From Methanosarcinales archaeon (GTDB lineage Archaea; Halobacteriota; Methanosarcinia; Methanosarcinales; EX4572-44): 35,017 nt of DNA. Shown here piece by piece: positions 8,541 through 16,975 of this stretch. The DNA lies in the NCBI GenBank assembly GCA_004212095.1, contig RXIJ01000034.1, forward strand, positions 1 to 35,017, written 5' to 3'. The number at the start of each line of letters is the position of its first letter. The stretch's first letter is position 1. The position numbers and the translations under genes were made by a program. The notes under the pieces were generated by a model. The model had not been told where the DNA came from, did not search any database, and saw only the letters and a list, made by a program, of their open reading frames with translations.

Positions 8541-9023
8541 TTATTCTGAATGTTTTGCAATTCGCACCATTGAATGACGCAGTACTTTTCCATGAAGCAT
8601 GTATCCCTGCTGCAGTTCTTCAAGTATGGTATCCTCTAAAACTTCATCAGTTACGGTTTGCATCAACGCTTCATGTAGATTGTGGTCAAACTGCTCACCT
8701 TCTGTTTTTATTCTTGACAGTCCTGCTTTCGCCAAGATTTCACTTAATTGTTTGTATACAATGTTTAGTCCTTTAGCCAACTCCTCGTTTTTATCATCAC
8801 TGCAATTTTTAAGTGCGCGACCGAGGTTCTCATAAATATCTATCAGTTCTCTGATAAGTTTTTCATTTGCATATTTGACAAATTCTTCCTGCTCCTGAGA
8901 TACTCTTCTTTTATAGTTCTCAAACTCAGCCTGAAGCCTTTTTATGTACTCAAGATATTCTGCCTTTTCTTTCTCTGCCATTTTAAGCAACTGGTTTTTT
9001 TTGTAGTATTGGTATAGCTTCAT
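8541..9023 (-). CDS. grpE: Nucleotide exchange factor GrpE
   Basis: GrpE releases ADP from DnaK. The 160 residues show a long N-terminal coiled coil (EYIKRLQAEFENYKRRVSQE) and a C-terminal beta domain with EGEQFDHNLHEALMQ and LQQGYMLHGKVLRHSMVRIA, which are family hallmarks. Start 9023 is supported by GAGGT 8 nt upstream; the internal Met at 8981 lacks one. It is the first gene of the grpE-dnaK operon. No dnaJ follows in this window, unlike the common archaeal order, because a decayed protease gene lies beyond dnaK. Confidence 0.95.
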   Translation of the reverse strand: MKLYQYYKKNQLLKMAEKEKAEYLEYIKRLQAEFENYKRRVSQEQEEFVKYANEKLIRELIDIYENLGRALKNCSDDKNEELAKGLNIVYKQLSEILAKAGLSRIKTEGEQFDHNLHEALMQTVTDEVLEDTILEELQQGYMLHGKVLRHSMVRIAKHSE

Positions 9024-9062
9024 AACTGCAAACCTCTGCTCTTAAAACACTCCAAACTGTTC

Positions 9063-9072
9063 TAATTATATG
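9063..9072 (-). promoter_or_regulatory. Putative TATA box of the grpE-dnaK operon
   Basis: On the minus strand TATAATTAGA lies about 40-50 nt before the grpE ATG. This would put the transcript start near 9045, with a short leader containing GAGGT. Confidence 0.4.
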
Positions 9073-9136
9073 TAGCCATACAATCTCACGAAACATTTTA
9101 AGATGAAGGATTTAAAATGCGTACCCCATATAATAC

Positions 9137-10033
9137 TTACCATCCACGTGTTTGAAGCATCTCTGATTCTGGTATCGTTTTTGTGTCCATCCCTTTCATT
9201 GGGTTTCCAATTCCTTTCGAGATCTCTGCAAGCATTTCTGGCTTGTCATAGTTGTTTACTGCTTCAACGATGGATTTTGCCATTTTTTCAGGGTTTTCTG
9301 ATTTGAAGATGCCAGAGCCTACAAATATACCATCCACTCCTAGCTGCATCATCATTGCAGCATCTGCTGGTGTTGCTATGCCGCCTGCTGCAAAGTTTAC
9401 CACTGGCAGGCGCTGAAGCTTTGCTGTTTCAACTACCAGTTCAATTGGTGATTCCATTTCTCGTGCTGTTTTAATCAGTTCTTCTTTGTTTTTACCTGCA
9501 AGAGCACGGATTTCACCTGTGATCTGTTTTGTGTGACGCACTGCCTCTTTTACATCTCCTGTGCCTGCCTCACCTTTAGTACGTATCATTGCTGCACCTT
9601 CGTTTATGCGCCGCATGGCTTCTCCAAGGTTTCGTGCACCGCAAACAAAAGGTATTGTAAATCTTGTTTTATCTATGTGATACATTTCATCGGCTGGTGT
9701 CAGAACTTCTGATTCATCCACCATATCAACTCCAACGGCCTCAAGTATTTCTGCCTCTACAAAGTGCCCTATTCTTGTTTTTGCCATCACAGGAATGGTT
9801 ACCTCATTGATGATTGACTCTATTATTTCCGGATCCGCCATTCGTGCAACTCCACCTTCTTTACGTATATCAGCCGGTACAGCTTGGAGTGCCATGACAG
9901 CAACAGCACCAGCCTCTTCAGCAATGTGTGCTTGCTCTTTGTTTGTAACGTCCATTATCACACCGCCTTTCTGCATTTTTGCAAAGCCGCGTTTTATTAA
10001 TTCCGTGCCATGTCTAAGTTTTTCCATGTCCAT
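9137..10033 (-). CDS. pdxS: Pyridoxal 5'-phosphate synthase lyase subunit PdxS
   Basis: PdxS makes pyridoxal 5'-phosphate from ribose 5-phosphate, glyceraldehyde 3-phosphate and ammonia supplied by the glutaminase PdxT. The 298 residues are full length. Visible are GGVIMDVTN with the active-site Asp, VMALQAVPADIR, the Schiff-base lysine in VMAKTRIGHFVEAEIL, the second lysine in MIRTKGEAGTGDVKEAVRH, and the phosphate site FAAGGIATPADAAMMMQLG...GIFVGSGIF. There is no pdxT in the window. A TATA-like element about 18-27 nt before the ATG and the lack of a Shine-Dalgarno sequence suggest a leaderless mRNA. The second Met (10027) is an alternative start. Confidence 0.97.
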   Translation of the reverse strand: MDMEKLRHGTELIKRGFAKMQKGGVIMDVTNKEQAHIAEEAGAVAVMALQAVPADIRKEGGVARMADPEIIESIINEVTIPVMAKTRIGHFVEAEILEAVGVDMVDESEVLTPADEMYHIDKTRFTIPFVCGARNLGEAMRRINEGAAMIRTKGEAGTGDVKEAVRHTKQITGEIRALAGKNKEELIKTAREMESPIELVVETAKLQRLPVVNFAAGGIATPADAAMMMQLGVDGIFVGSGIFKSENPEKMAKSIVEAVNNYDKPEMLAEISKGIGNPMKGMDTKTIPESEMLQTRGW

Positions 10034-10050
10034 AATAAGTACACTGATTT

Positions 10051-10060
10051 ATGATTATAC
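10051..10060 (-). promoter_or_regulatory. Putative TATA box of pdxS (leaderless transcript)
   Basis: On the minus strand GTATAATCAT lies 18-27 nt before the pdxS ATG. With normal archaeal spacing, transcription would begin at or close to the start codon. Confidence 0.45.
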
Positions 10061-10187
10061 AAGATAAACTTTGCCTTGGAAAACTGCCACGTTACATGAT
10101 GTTAGCATTGTTTTTGAATATTTGAAAAAACCAGAATTTTAAGCCAACACCAGATGGCGTAACGGTCTCAAGATGCGCTCAAAAAGA

Positions 10188-11603
10188 TCAAGTAGAACTT
10201 GATTCAGGGTGCTCTGGTATGTAGAGTTTTTGCCATTCAAAAAAAAACTTTTCCATCCACCAGTTAATATCTTTTTGTCTGACCCTTCTTTTGAGTGCCA
10301 TAAACCGCTTCCTTTTTTCGTCCTCTGGCATTTCTACCGCTTCTTTTATGCCTTCTGCAATTGCATTTATGTCATAGGGATTGACAATGATCGCCTCCTT
10401 AAGCTCCTCAGCCGCTCCTGCGAATTCGCTTAGTATAACCACACCAGTATCCTTTGCAGCTATGTATTCCTTTACTACAAGATTCATGCCATCCATGATT
10501 GGAGTGACCAGAACAACGTCTGCCATTTTATAATACTTTACAAGATTGTCAAAAGAAACTATCTGATAAAAATATTTTATCGGGGTCCAGTCGACAGTAC
10601 TGTATTCACCATTGATACAGCCGACACTTTTGTCCAGTTCATGTTTCATCGTTCTGTATTCTTCAACCTTGGTGCGTGATGGTGTCGCAACCTGCACAAG
10701 AGTTATTTTTTCTTTCCACTGCGGATTATCCTCAATGAACTGCTTAAAAGCAAACATGCGTTCGGGAATGCCTTTGGTGTAATCAAGTCTGTCAATTCCA
10801 AAAATAATTTTTTCACCTTTAATTTTACTGCGAAGAGTATGCGACCTGTTTTTTACAGATGTGAATTGTTGATAATCTATACCAACTGGAAACACACCAA
10901 TTTTTACATCCCGGTCTCCATGATGTACGATGCTCTGCTTTTTATTCACCTGGAAACCAAGTTGTTCAGCACATTCAATAAAGTTTTGTGCATAATACTG
11001 GGTATGAAATCCTATCAAATCGCTGCCAAGCAAACCATTGAATATCTCATCTCGCCAGGGAATCTTGCTAAACGTGTTCCATGATACCCAGGGGATATGC
11101 CAGAAAAAAGCAATCTTATGCGTGGTATTTCGTATCATCGATGGAACAAGGCTTAAATGATAATCGTGTACCCACACAAAAGAGTTTTCTGTTGCAACAT
11201 CCATGACAGCTTTAGCAAACTTCGTATTAGCTTTAACATACATCTGCCAGAATCGAGTGCTAAACACCGCTTTTTCAGTAAACAAATGAAAAACAGGCCA
11301 TAGTATTCTATTAGAGAATCCATGATAATAAAATTCCTTCTCTTTTAGAGAAAGCTTTACTCGCTTGAGTGTATAGCACGGTGAGCTGCAAGGTACCTTC
11401 ACAACATCGCCATTCTCAAAATCAGCCTTACCACTTCCCCATGCAACCCATGTCCCTCCTGTTTTTCGCATCGTTGAATCGAGTGCGCTTACTACCCCAC
11501 CTATCCCTTTTTTACATATAATCCCCTTTGATGTACGCTCATGGCTGTAAGGCTCTCTGTTGGTAACAAGAACCAGTTCACCAGGAAGTTCTGCTGCTGC
11601 CAT
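10188..11603 (-). CDS. otsA: Trehalose-6-phosphate synthase (GT20)
   Basis: It transfers glucose from a nucleotide sugar to glucose 6-phosphate, giving trehalose 6-phosphate, a precursor of an osmo- and stress protectant. The 471 residues match single-domain OtsA. Key residues by motif are LVTNREPYSHE (N-terminal loop), GGVVSAL, Asp147 in WVHDYHLSLVP, FFWHIPW, Arg272 and Lys277 in IDRLDYTKGIPERM, and Asp371 and Glu379 in TPIMDGMNLVVKEYIA. No phosphatase domain or otsB gene is present in the window, so dephosphorylation must be encoded elsewhere. It stands alone and is divergent from the YcaO gene. Confidence 0.95.
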   Translation of the reverse strand: MAAAELPGELVLVTNREPYSHERTSKGIICKKGIGGVVSALDSTMRKTGGTWVAWGSGKADFENGDVVKVPCSSPCYTLKRVKLSLKEKEFYYHGFSNRILWPVFHLFTEKAVFSTRFWQMYVKANTKFAKAVMDVATENSFVWVHDYHLSLVPSMIRNTTHKIAFFWHIPWVSWNTFSKIPWRDEIFNGLLGSDLIGFHTQYYAQNFIECAEQLGFQVNKKQSIVHHGDRDVKIGVFPVGIDYQQFTSVKNRSHTLRSKIKGEKIIFGIDRLDYTKGIPERMFAFKQFIEDNPQWKEKITLVQVATPSRTKVEEYRTMKHELDKSVGCINGEYSTVDWTPIKYFYQIVSFDNLVKYYKMADVVLVTPIMDGMNLVVKEYIAAKDTGVVILSEFAGAAEELKEAIIVNPYDINAIAEGIKEAVEMPEDEKRKRFMALKRRVRQKDINWWMEKFFFEWQKLYIPEHPESSST

Positions 11604-11691
11604 TGTATACTAATTACTACCTTATTTGTCATAAATGTTGGCTAATCGTTCGTCCTGCAAAGTTGACGAAAGTTTTATCTGTTTTCAACTG

Positions 11692-11703
11692 TAATAATAT
11701 TTA
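11692..11703 (+). promoter_or_regulatory. Putative TATA box of the YcaO gene
   Basis: TAATAATATTTA lies 26-37 nt before ATG 11729, so the transcript would start at or very near that codon. This favours ATG 11729 over the in-frame TTG at 11720. Confidence 0.4.
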
Positions 11704-11728
11704 GTGTTATTACGGAACGTTGAGAGTT

Positions 11729-12994
11729 ATGGGCATTCATCTTGATCCGTCACTTACCTACATCGATGGCACTAATCACGTGCTTACTGAACAAACCACT
11801 CTTTCACAGATAGAGGCTGTTCAGGCAAAGTTAGGAATTACAAATATTACACCCATCACAAATCTTGATAGGGTTGGTATAGATGTGTGCTCTGTCACAC
11901 GAAAAAACGCAGCCAGGGGAGCAAACTCTGTTTATTCAGGCAAAGGTGCAAGTGCTAAACAATCAAGAATTTCCGCACTGATGGAGGCAGTTGAGCGATG
12001 CCTTGCCGAAGCGCCAGGAAACAATGCAGATATAGAGACGCCACACAGTTACAAAGAGAATATTATTGACTCATATTTGAATCTAAAAAAACAAGAAACT
12101 GTTCTTAATCCAAACGAGTTGATATTGAATGGAGCAATGTCGCTTAACACGCCACTTGAATGGATGTGGGGCAACGATCTATTTACCGGTGAAGAGATTC
12201 TTGTGCCTGCAAATGCAGTGTATCACCCATACGAGCCGCCTATAGGAAGCAATCGCTTGTTTCGAAGTGAAACCAATGGACTTGCTGCAGGTAGTTGCAT
12301 GGAAGAAGCAGTACTTCATGGACTCCTTGAAGTTGTTGAACGGGACGCTTACAGCATAGCAGAATACACCAAAAACACAGGAAAAAAAATCCTGCTGTCT
12401 ATAGAGAACGGTGTGCCATACCAGCTTTATAAAAAATTCGCTGGTGCAGGCGTGGATGTGCACCTCTGGCTGCTTCCGGCAGACAGCGGCATACACGTCG
12501 TTCTTGCAGCCGTTGATGACGTTGTGTTGAAATATCCAACATTACTTCTTATAGGCGCTGGTGCACACCTTGATCCTGCTGTCGCTGTAAACCGTGCATT
12601 AACAGAGGCAGCACAGTCGAGACTCGTACAGATACATGGATCACGCAAAAACAACGAGAGAGACGAGATGCAAGAACGGGTCGGGTACAATGCCATCAAA
12701 AACATAAATCGGCACTGGTACCGAAGCAAAGCAGAAACAACCACACTTGATGAGCTTGAAAACCAGGCATCTGACAAGCCATACAACAATATTCAGATAC
12801 TGCTTAAAAAACTCGCCCCAACATCTGCAAGAGCAATTATTGTAAACCTCAGTAGACCAGGCATCGATATACCTGTTATACGTGCTATAATCCCTGCTTA
12901 TGAAATTTGTGCCCTTGATTCAACACGCTTTGGCTCACGGGTACGAAATCATATAAAACTTGGTGCGGGGGCACGATGGAAGAAAAAGCATTGA
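11729..12994 (+). CDS. ycaO: YcaO-family protein, probable McrA-glycine thioamidation enzyme
   Basis: YcaO enzymes activate a peptide amide with ATP. In methanogens and ANME a stand-alone YcaO, usually with TfuA, converts a glycine of methyl-coenzyme M reductase (McrA) to thioglycine. The 421 residues resemble that subfamily: DRVGIDVCSVTRKNA, SVYSGKGASAKQSRISALME, AVERCLAEAPG, LFRSETNGLAAGSCMEEAVL, HGLLEVVERDAYSI, and LLIGAGAHLDPAVAVNRALT near residue 280. The ATP-binding glutamates in SALMEAVER and LLEVVERD are present. No tfuA is adjacent. The assignment to McrA, rather than another YcaO substrate, rests on overall resemblance and is an inference; it supports an MCR-bearing host. Confidence 0.8.
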   Translation: MGIHLDPSLTYIDGTNHVLTEQTTLSQIEAVQAKLGITNITPITNLDRVGIDVCSVTRKNAARGANSVYSGKGASAKQSRISALMEAVERCLAEAPGNNADIETPHSYKENIIDSYLNLKKQETVLNPNELILNGAMSLNTPLEWMWGNDLFTGEEILVPANAVYHPYEPPIGSNRLFRSETNGLAAGSCMEEAVLHGLLEVVERDAYSIAEYTKNTGKKILLSIENGVPYQLYKKFAGAGVDVHLWLLPADSGIHVVLAAVDDVVLKYPTLLLIGAGAHLDPAVAVNRALTEAAQSRLVQIHGSRKNNERDEMQERVGYNAIKNINRHWYRSKAETTTLDELENQASDKPYNNIQILLKKLAPTSARAIIVNLSRPGIDIPVIRAIIPAYEICALDSTRFGSRVRNHIKLGAGARWKKKH

Positions 12995-13137
12995 GTGAAC
13001 CCCCATGATTTTTGCAAGGAGACTTTTCCTGATAAAGTCAAATTGCATGTAGCCAGCCCAGAAACTGCTGTAAAAATAGTATATATTTCCCTCATTATCA
13101 ATTAACCGGAAAGTGTATGAAAAATTGTCATTGTAAA

Positions 13138-13155
13138 GAGGGGAAAAACCCCCTC
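13138..13155 (-). terminator. Hairpin downstream of the pyrophosphatase gene
   Basis: GAGGGG and CCCCTC form a 6-bp stem just after the hppA stop codon (13162 on the minus strand). A short T run (TTTTT) is in the loop on the minus strand. It lies between convergent genes, so a terminator role is likely but unproven. Confidence 0.4.
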
Positions 13156-13161
13156 ACCCTC

Positions 13162-15201
13162 TCAAAAAAATCCGCTGTGAATAAAGATAGCTGAGAATAG
13201 TATTGCTATCATGTTTACTACTTTTATCAGTGGATTTAATGCAGGTCCTGATGTATCTTTGAATGGATCGCCAACTGTGTCACCAACCACTGCTGCTTTG
13301 TGTGCATCCGAACCCTTGCCACCATAAAGTCCATCTTCGATGAGTTTTTTGGCGTTGTCCCATGCACCTCCACCATTTGACATGGTAAGAGCTAAGAGAA
13401 GCCCTGATACAATAACTCCTATCAGCATGCCGCCAAGGGCTACTTTTCCAAGTATGAGTCCCACAAGCAGCGGAACTGCTATTGCAATAATGCCTGGTAC
13501 TATCATGTGTCGAAGGGCTGCCTTGGTGACAATATCAACACACTTACCATATTCTGGTTTTGCAGTTCCTTCCATTATCCCTGGTATCTCTCTAAATTGT
13601 CTGCGTACTTCTTCCACTATCTTAAAAGCTGCATCACCAACCGCATTCATAGTTACTGAGCTAAATATAAATGGCAGGAGTCCACCAATAAGAAGTCCTG
13701 CGAGTACGAGCGGGTTAGCGAGGCTAAGATCCCCTGGCAGGAGATCTACTTTATGAGTGTAGTCTGCAAACAGAGCAAGTGCTCCAAGGGCGGCTGAGCC
13801 TACTGCATACCCCTTTGTTACAGCTTTTGTGGTGTTTCCAACTGCATCAAGTGCATCGGTTGTTTCTCGTACGTTTTCAGGAAGTCCGGCCATTTCTGCA
13901 ATACCACCAGCATTGTCGGTGATTGGTCCGTATGAATCAAGGGTGATGATCATTCCTGTTACAGAAAGCATGGCTGCTGCTGCAATGGAAATACCATACA
14001 AACCCATGCTTGGATCGGCAGCACCTCCTGTCAGGAAAAAGGATGCGAGGATTCCTGCCGAAATGACCAATACCGGAGCTGTTGTACTTTCAAAACCAAA
14101 AGCAAGTCCGGAAATGATATTGGTGCCTGCACCAGTTTGAGAGGCTTCTGCTATTTTCTTTACTGGTCTGTATTTTGTAGAGGTGTAGTATTCAGTTATT
14201 ATGACCATCAATACCATGATCACAATGCCAATTATTGTTGCATAATAAAATTTAAATGGAATTGATAATGTTTGCGTGATTACAAAGAAAGCTGCAAGAC
14301 AGATGATTGCTGATGCTGCAACACCTTTATAAAGTGCGTTCATGATATTTTTGCCAGCCCCGATGCGGATAAAGAATATCGCTGCAATCGACGCAAATAT
14401 TGCTACTGACCCGATTGCTAAGGGATATATGACTGCATTAGCAATATCTTTTATGATCAGCGACCCAAGAAGCATTGCTGCAAGAATCGTTACCACATAC
14501 GTTTCAAATAGGTCTGCCCCCATGCCTGCACAATCGCCAACATTATCGCCAACATTATCTGCAATCACTCCGGCATTTCGTGGGTCATCCTCTGGTATGC
14601 CAGCCTCCACTTTTCCAACAAGATCGGCTCCGACATCAGCAGCTTTGGTGAATATGCCGCCACCAACCCTTGCAAACAGACTGATAAGGCTTGCTCCAAA
14701 ACCAAAGCCTACAATCAGGTCAACCTTTCCCGGCTCTCCACCATATAATAAGTATAATCCACTAACGCCAAACAGTGCAAGACCGACAACAGAAAGACCT
14801 GTGACTGCCCCTCCCTTGACTGCTACGCCAAGTGCCTCCTTTAATCCATTTTTCGCAGCGTTTGCTGTTCTGACATTAGCTCGTACTGATACATTCATTC
14901 CAATATAGCCAGCAAGAGCTGAAAAAATAGCTCCTATGATAAACCCCACAGCTATTTTAAAACCGTCGTGCTGCTTTAAACCGATGGCAATAACAACAGC
15001 AAGTACAACAGCTACAACCGCAATCGTCTTGTACTGCCTGTTCAGATATGCCATTGCCCCCTCCTGAATTGCTGAGGATATTTCCTGCATTCGTTCTGTT
15101 CCAGGCTCGTAGCTCAGTACTTTTCTGGCAAACAAGCCTGCAAAAACAAGGCTGATAATACCTGCAACAGGTGCAATATATAACCAATACATAGAATCCA
15201 T
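13162..15201 (-). CDS. hppA: Membrane-bound ion-pumping pyrophosphatase (K+-independent type)
   Basis: It hydrolyses pyrophosphate and pumps protons (or Na+) across the membrane, conserving energy from biosynthetic PPi. The 679 residues give about 15-16 membrane segments. Active-site signatures are DVGADLVGKVEAGIPEDDPRN (189-209, in part), NVGDNVGDCAGMGADLFETY (216-235), and near the C-terminus GGAWDNAKKLIEDG and AAVVGDTVGDPFKDTSGPAL. GNTTKA at 455-460 has Lys459. In this family Lys at that site marks K+-independent enzymes, which are mostly H+ pumps, and Ala marks K+-dependent ones. GAGGT upstream supports the start. It is monocistronic. Confidence 0.95.
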   Translation of the reverse strand: MDSMYWLYIAPVAGIISLVFAGLFARKVLSYEPGTERMQEISSAIQEGAMAYLNRQYKTIAVVAVVLAVVIAIGLKQHDGFKIAVGFIIGAIFSALAGYIGMNVSVRANVRTANAAKNGLKEALGVAVKGGAVTGLSVVGLALFGVSGLYLLYGGEPGKVDLIVGFGFGASLISLFARVGGGIFTKAADVGADLVGKVEAGIPEDDPRNAGVIADNVGDNVGDCAGMGADLFETYVVTILAAMLLGSLIIKDIANAVIYPLAIGSVAIFASIAAIFFIRIGAGKNIMNALYKGVAASAIICLAAFFVITQTLSIPFKFYYATIIGIVIMVLMVIITEYYTSTKYRPVKKIAEASQTGAGTNIISGLAFGFESTTAPVLVISAGILASFFLTGGAADPSMGLYGISIAAAAMLSVTGMIITLDSYGPITDNAGGIAEMAGLPENVRETTDALDAVGNTTKAVTKGYAVGSAALGALALFADYTHKVDLLPGDLSLANPLVLAGLLIGGLLPFIFSSVTMNAVGDAAFKIVEEVRRQFREIPGIMEGTAKPEYGKCVDIVTKAALRHMIVPGIIAIAVPLLVGLILGKVALGGMLIGVIVSGLLLALTMSNGGGAWDNAKKLIEDGLYGGKGSDAHKAAVVGDTVGDPFKDTSGPALNPLIKVVNMIAILFSAIFIHSGFF

Positions 15202-15335
15202 ATTTTGTATACCTCTTCAATATTAAACCGCCAATAGATATTCTATATAATAAAAAGCCTTTGGATATTTACAAAGTCTGTGGTGATGGTTTGGAGCGGT
15301 CTTTTGATTGTCGCAATCTATATATTACTCCATTA

Positions 15336-16406
15336 TCAGGGCTTGCGTCCTTCAATCACATCATCAAGTTTGTCAGGTACCCGGTCAAGGTTATCAGCTA
15401 CAGGCATAACCGTGGGCTGCTTTATATCATTGAGCACTCTCTGTCCCTCCCCACTTATCACAAACTGCACAAATTGTGCAGCAAGTTCCGGGTGTGGTGC
15501 ATTCTCCGGAATTGTGATCGCATAGAAAATCGGTTTACCAACCCGGTCAGTCCCAACTGATGTAAACCGTTGAAATCCAAGCCTGACCATAACTTTTTTG
15601 TAGGTATCTTCATATTCCGACGAGCTCAAATCAATTTCATTTGGAAGCTCCAAAAACCGCAATCCATGCTGTTGAGCCACGCTTTTGTATCCAAATATAT
15701 AGTCTATTTCGTTGAAGTCAAGCAGTGCTAACAACTGCACACTCCCTCCCCTGATAATAATTTTTTTACTTTGGGGCTTGAATATTTCCGGTATGAGCAC
15801 TATGTAGGTTCCGTTATTTTCTGTTACTGGTATTTCCGGATTGAAATTGCAGGATATTAACCTGTCAAAGATTGTTTGGTCGTTATAGTACAATTCAGCG
15901 AGTTGTGCTGTCATCAGGGTTCTGTATCCACATGCATCGAGCATCGGATTTGAAAACCCAAACTTCACATCCGGCCGTGCAAGGATTTCATACCAGTTTG
16001 ATTCGTTGATTTCGTTTGCATATCTGCTTTCGTTGGTGTATGCAATAACCATTTGATTTCTTGCAAATCGGACGTACCAGCAGCAATAGCTCTCTGTATT
16101 ATTGCCGGTAGCATACATCAGGTCAGGAATCAGGTTTTCGTCTGCAACCGCGAGCACATCGTACTCCTCATGAATATCTGTTATGTGCCTGATTGCCTGG
16201 ATGCTCCCGTGCCCTTCGATTCGCACATCAACGTCCGGATGCCTGCTTTCAAATTGATGTTCTATTTCCCCAAATGGCACGATCAAACTTCCGGCATAGA
16301 TAACATCTAATTCAGTTTTCTTTTGTTCACCTGTTAATACCGTACCAAAAATGATAACAACAATTATCAAAAGAGATGAGAATGTTACCATATAAATTGT
16401 TCTCAT
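15336..16406 (-). CDS. wtpA: Tungstate/molybdate ABC transporter substrate-binding protein (WtpA/ModA-like)
   Basis: It is an extracytoplasmic protein that captures tungstate or molybdate for an ABC importer. The 356 residues begin with a membrane or signal helix (about 5-26). The mature domain starts with LDVIYAGSLIVPFGEIEHQF and includes DVRIEGHGSIQAIRHITD and YDVLAVADENLIPDLM. Further signatures are FGFSNPMLDACGYRTLMTAQ and YAITIPENAPHPELAAQFVQ, all typical of WtpA. No lipobox is evident, so it is probably membrane-tethered. Its ATG overlaps the previous stop by 4 nt (ATGA), so it is the last gene of the surface-protein operon. No permease (wtpB) or ATPase (wtpC) is nearby, which is odd for an importer. 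Confidence 0.88.
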   Translation of the reverse strand: MRTIYMVTFSSLLIIVVIIFGTVLTGEQKKTELDVIYAGSLIVPFGEIEHQFESRHPDVDVRIEGHGSIQAIRHITDIHEEYDVLAVADENLIPDLMYATGNNTESYCCWYVRFARNQMVIAYTNESRYANEINESNWYEILARPDVKFGFSNPMLDACGYRTLMTAQLAELYYNDQTIFDRLISCNFNPEIPVTENNGTYIVLIPEIFKPQSKKIIIRGGSVQLLALLDFNEIDYIFGYKSVAQQHGLRFLELPNEIDLSSSEYEDTYKKVMVRLGFQRFTSVGTDRVGKPIFYAITIPENAPHPELAAQFVQFVISGEGQRVLNDIKQPTVMPVADNLDRVPDKLDDVIEGRKP

Positions 16407-16975
16407 TTGATCTCAATCCTGTCCACCCATTTAATCCAGTAAGTGCCTTCAGTCATGAGGTTTTCTTCTCCAACTATAGAAACTCTAAAAGGTCTTCCAT
16501 CATTTTCCGGGAGGAGTTTACCATCTTGCCAATATGTCAATATCAGCTTTAGATCGCCATGTGGAACCTCTCTAAGGTCTTCCGGGTCAAAGGTGTTAAA
16601 ATCGCATTTTATCTGGTCGTAGTCAAAAACCATCATATATCCATCTTGTGCAGATATCCATACTGTGCTTGACTCGTTAATTCCTCCGACAAGATTGCAA
16701 AGGTCTTCTATTGGAACGCCTTTGCATTCAAAGGGGCCATATTTCATACCAACAGTTGAGAAGAAACTCCCGCGCCCAGTATAAGATGGCATTGTTTTAA
16801 TGTCATCGAATGACAGCACCATTTCTTCATCACCGACGAGTGTCAGGTTCCAGTCGATTTTTTCTTCTGTAACTCCGGGAAAATGCAGGCACCCGGATAC
16901 AGTAATGATAACACCGATACACGCCATTGCAATTGCTAAGGTTGGTAAAATGGGAACTCTACTGTCTCCTTTCAT
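16403..16975 (-). CDS. Lipoprotein with degenerate sulfite-oxidase-type molybdopterin-binding-like domain
   Basis: The 190 residues start with a signal peptide ending in a lipobox (VSGC, Cys29). A domain at about 38-190 resembles the sulfite-oxidase/YedY Mo-cofactor fold: DWNLTLVGDEEMVLSFDD, then ECKGVPIEDLCNLVGG, a DGYMMVFDYDQI strand, FRVSIVGEE, and the closing YWIKWVDRIEIK, as in family members ending in 'VKWV.RIE'. No cysteine sits at the usual metal-ligand position before the GVP motif, so a catalytic Mo or W centre is unlikely. It overlaps wtpA by 4 nt and the upstream surface-protein gene by 4 nt. A role in binding or presenting a ligand at the membrane is inference. Confidence 0.7.
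   Translation of the reverse strand: MKGDSRVPILPTLAIAMACIGVIITVSGCLHFPGVTEEKIDWNLTLVGDEEMVLSFDDIKTMPSYTGRGSFFSTVGMKYGPFECKGVPIEDLCNLVGGINESSTVWISAQDGYMMVFDYDQIKCDFNTFDPEDLREVPHGDLKLILTYWQDGKLLPENDGRPFRVSIVGEENLMTEGTYWIKWVDRIEIK

Noticed and set aside
14342..14908. 188-aa plus-strand gene inside the pyrophosphatase locus
   Set aside because: It is an antisense frame of hppA, rich in Pro/Ser/Thr as expected for a shadow frame.
16403..16975. Active sulfite-oxidase-type enzyme
   Set aside because: There is no cysteine at the metal-ligand position, and the protein is a Sec lipoprotein rather than a Tat substrate.
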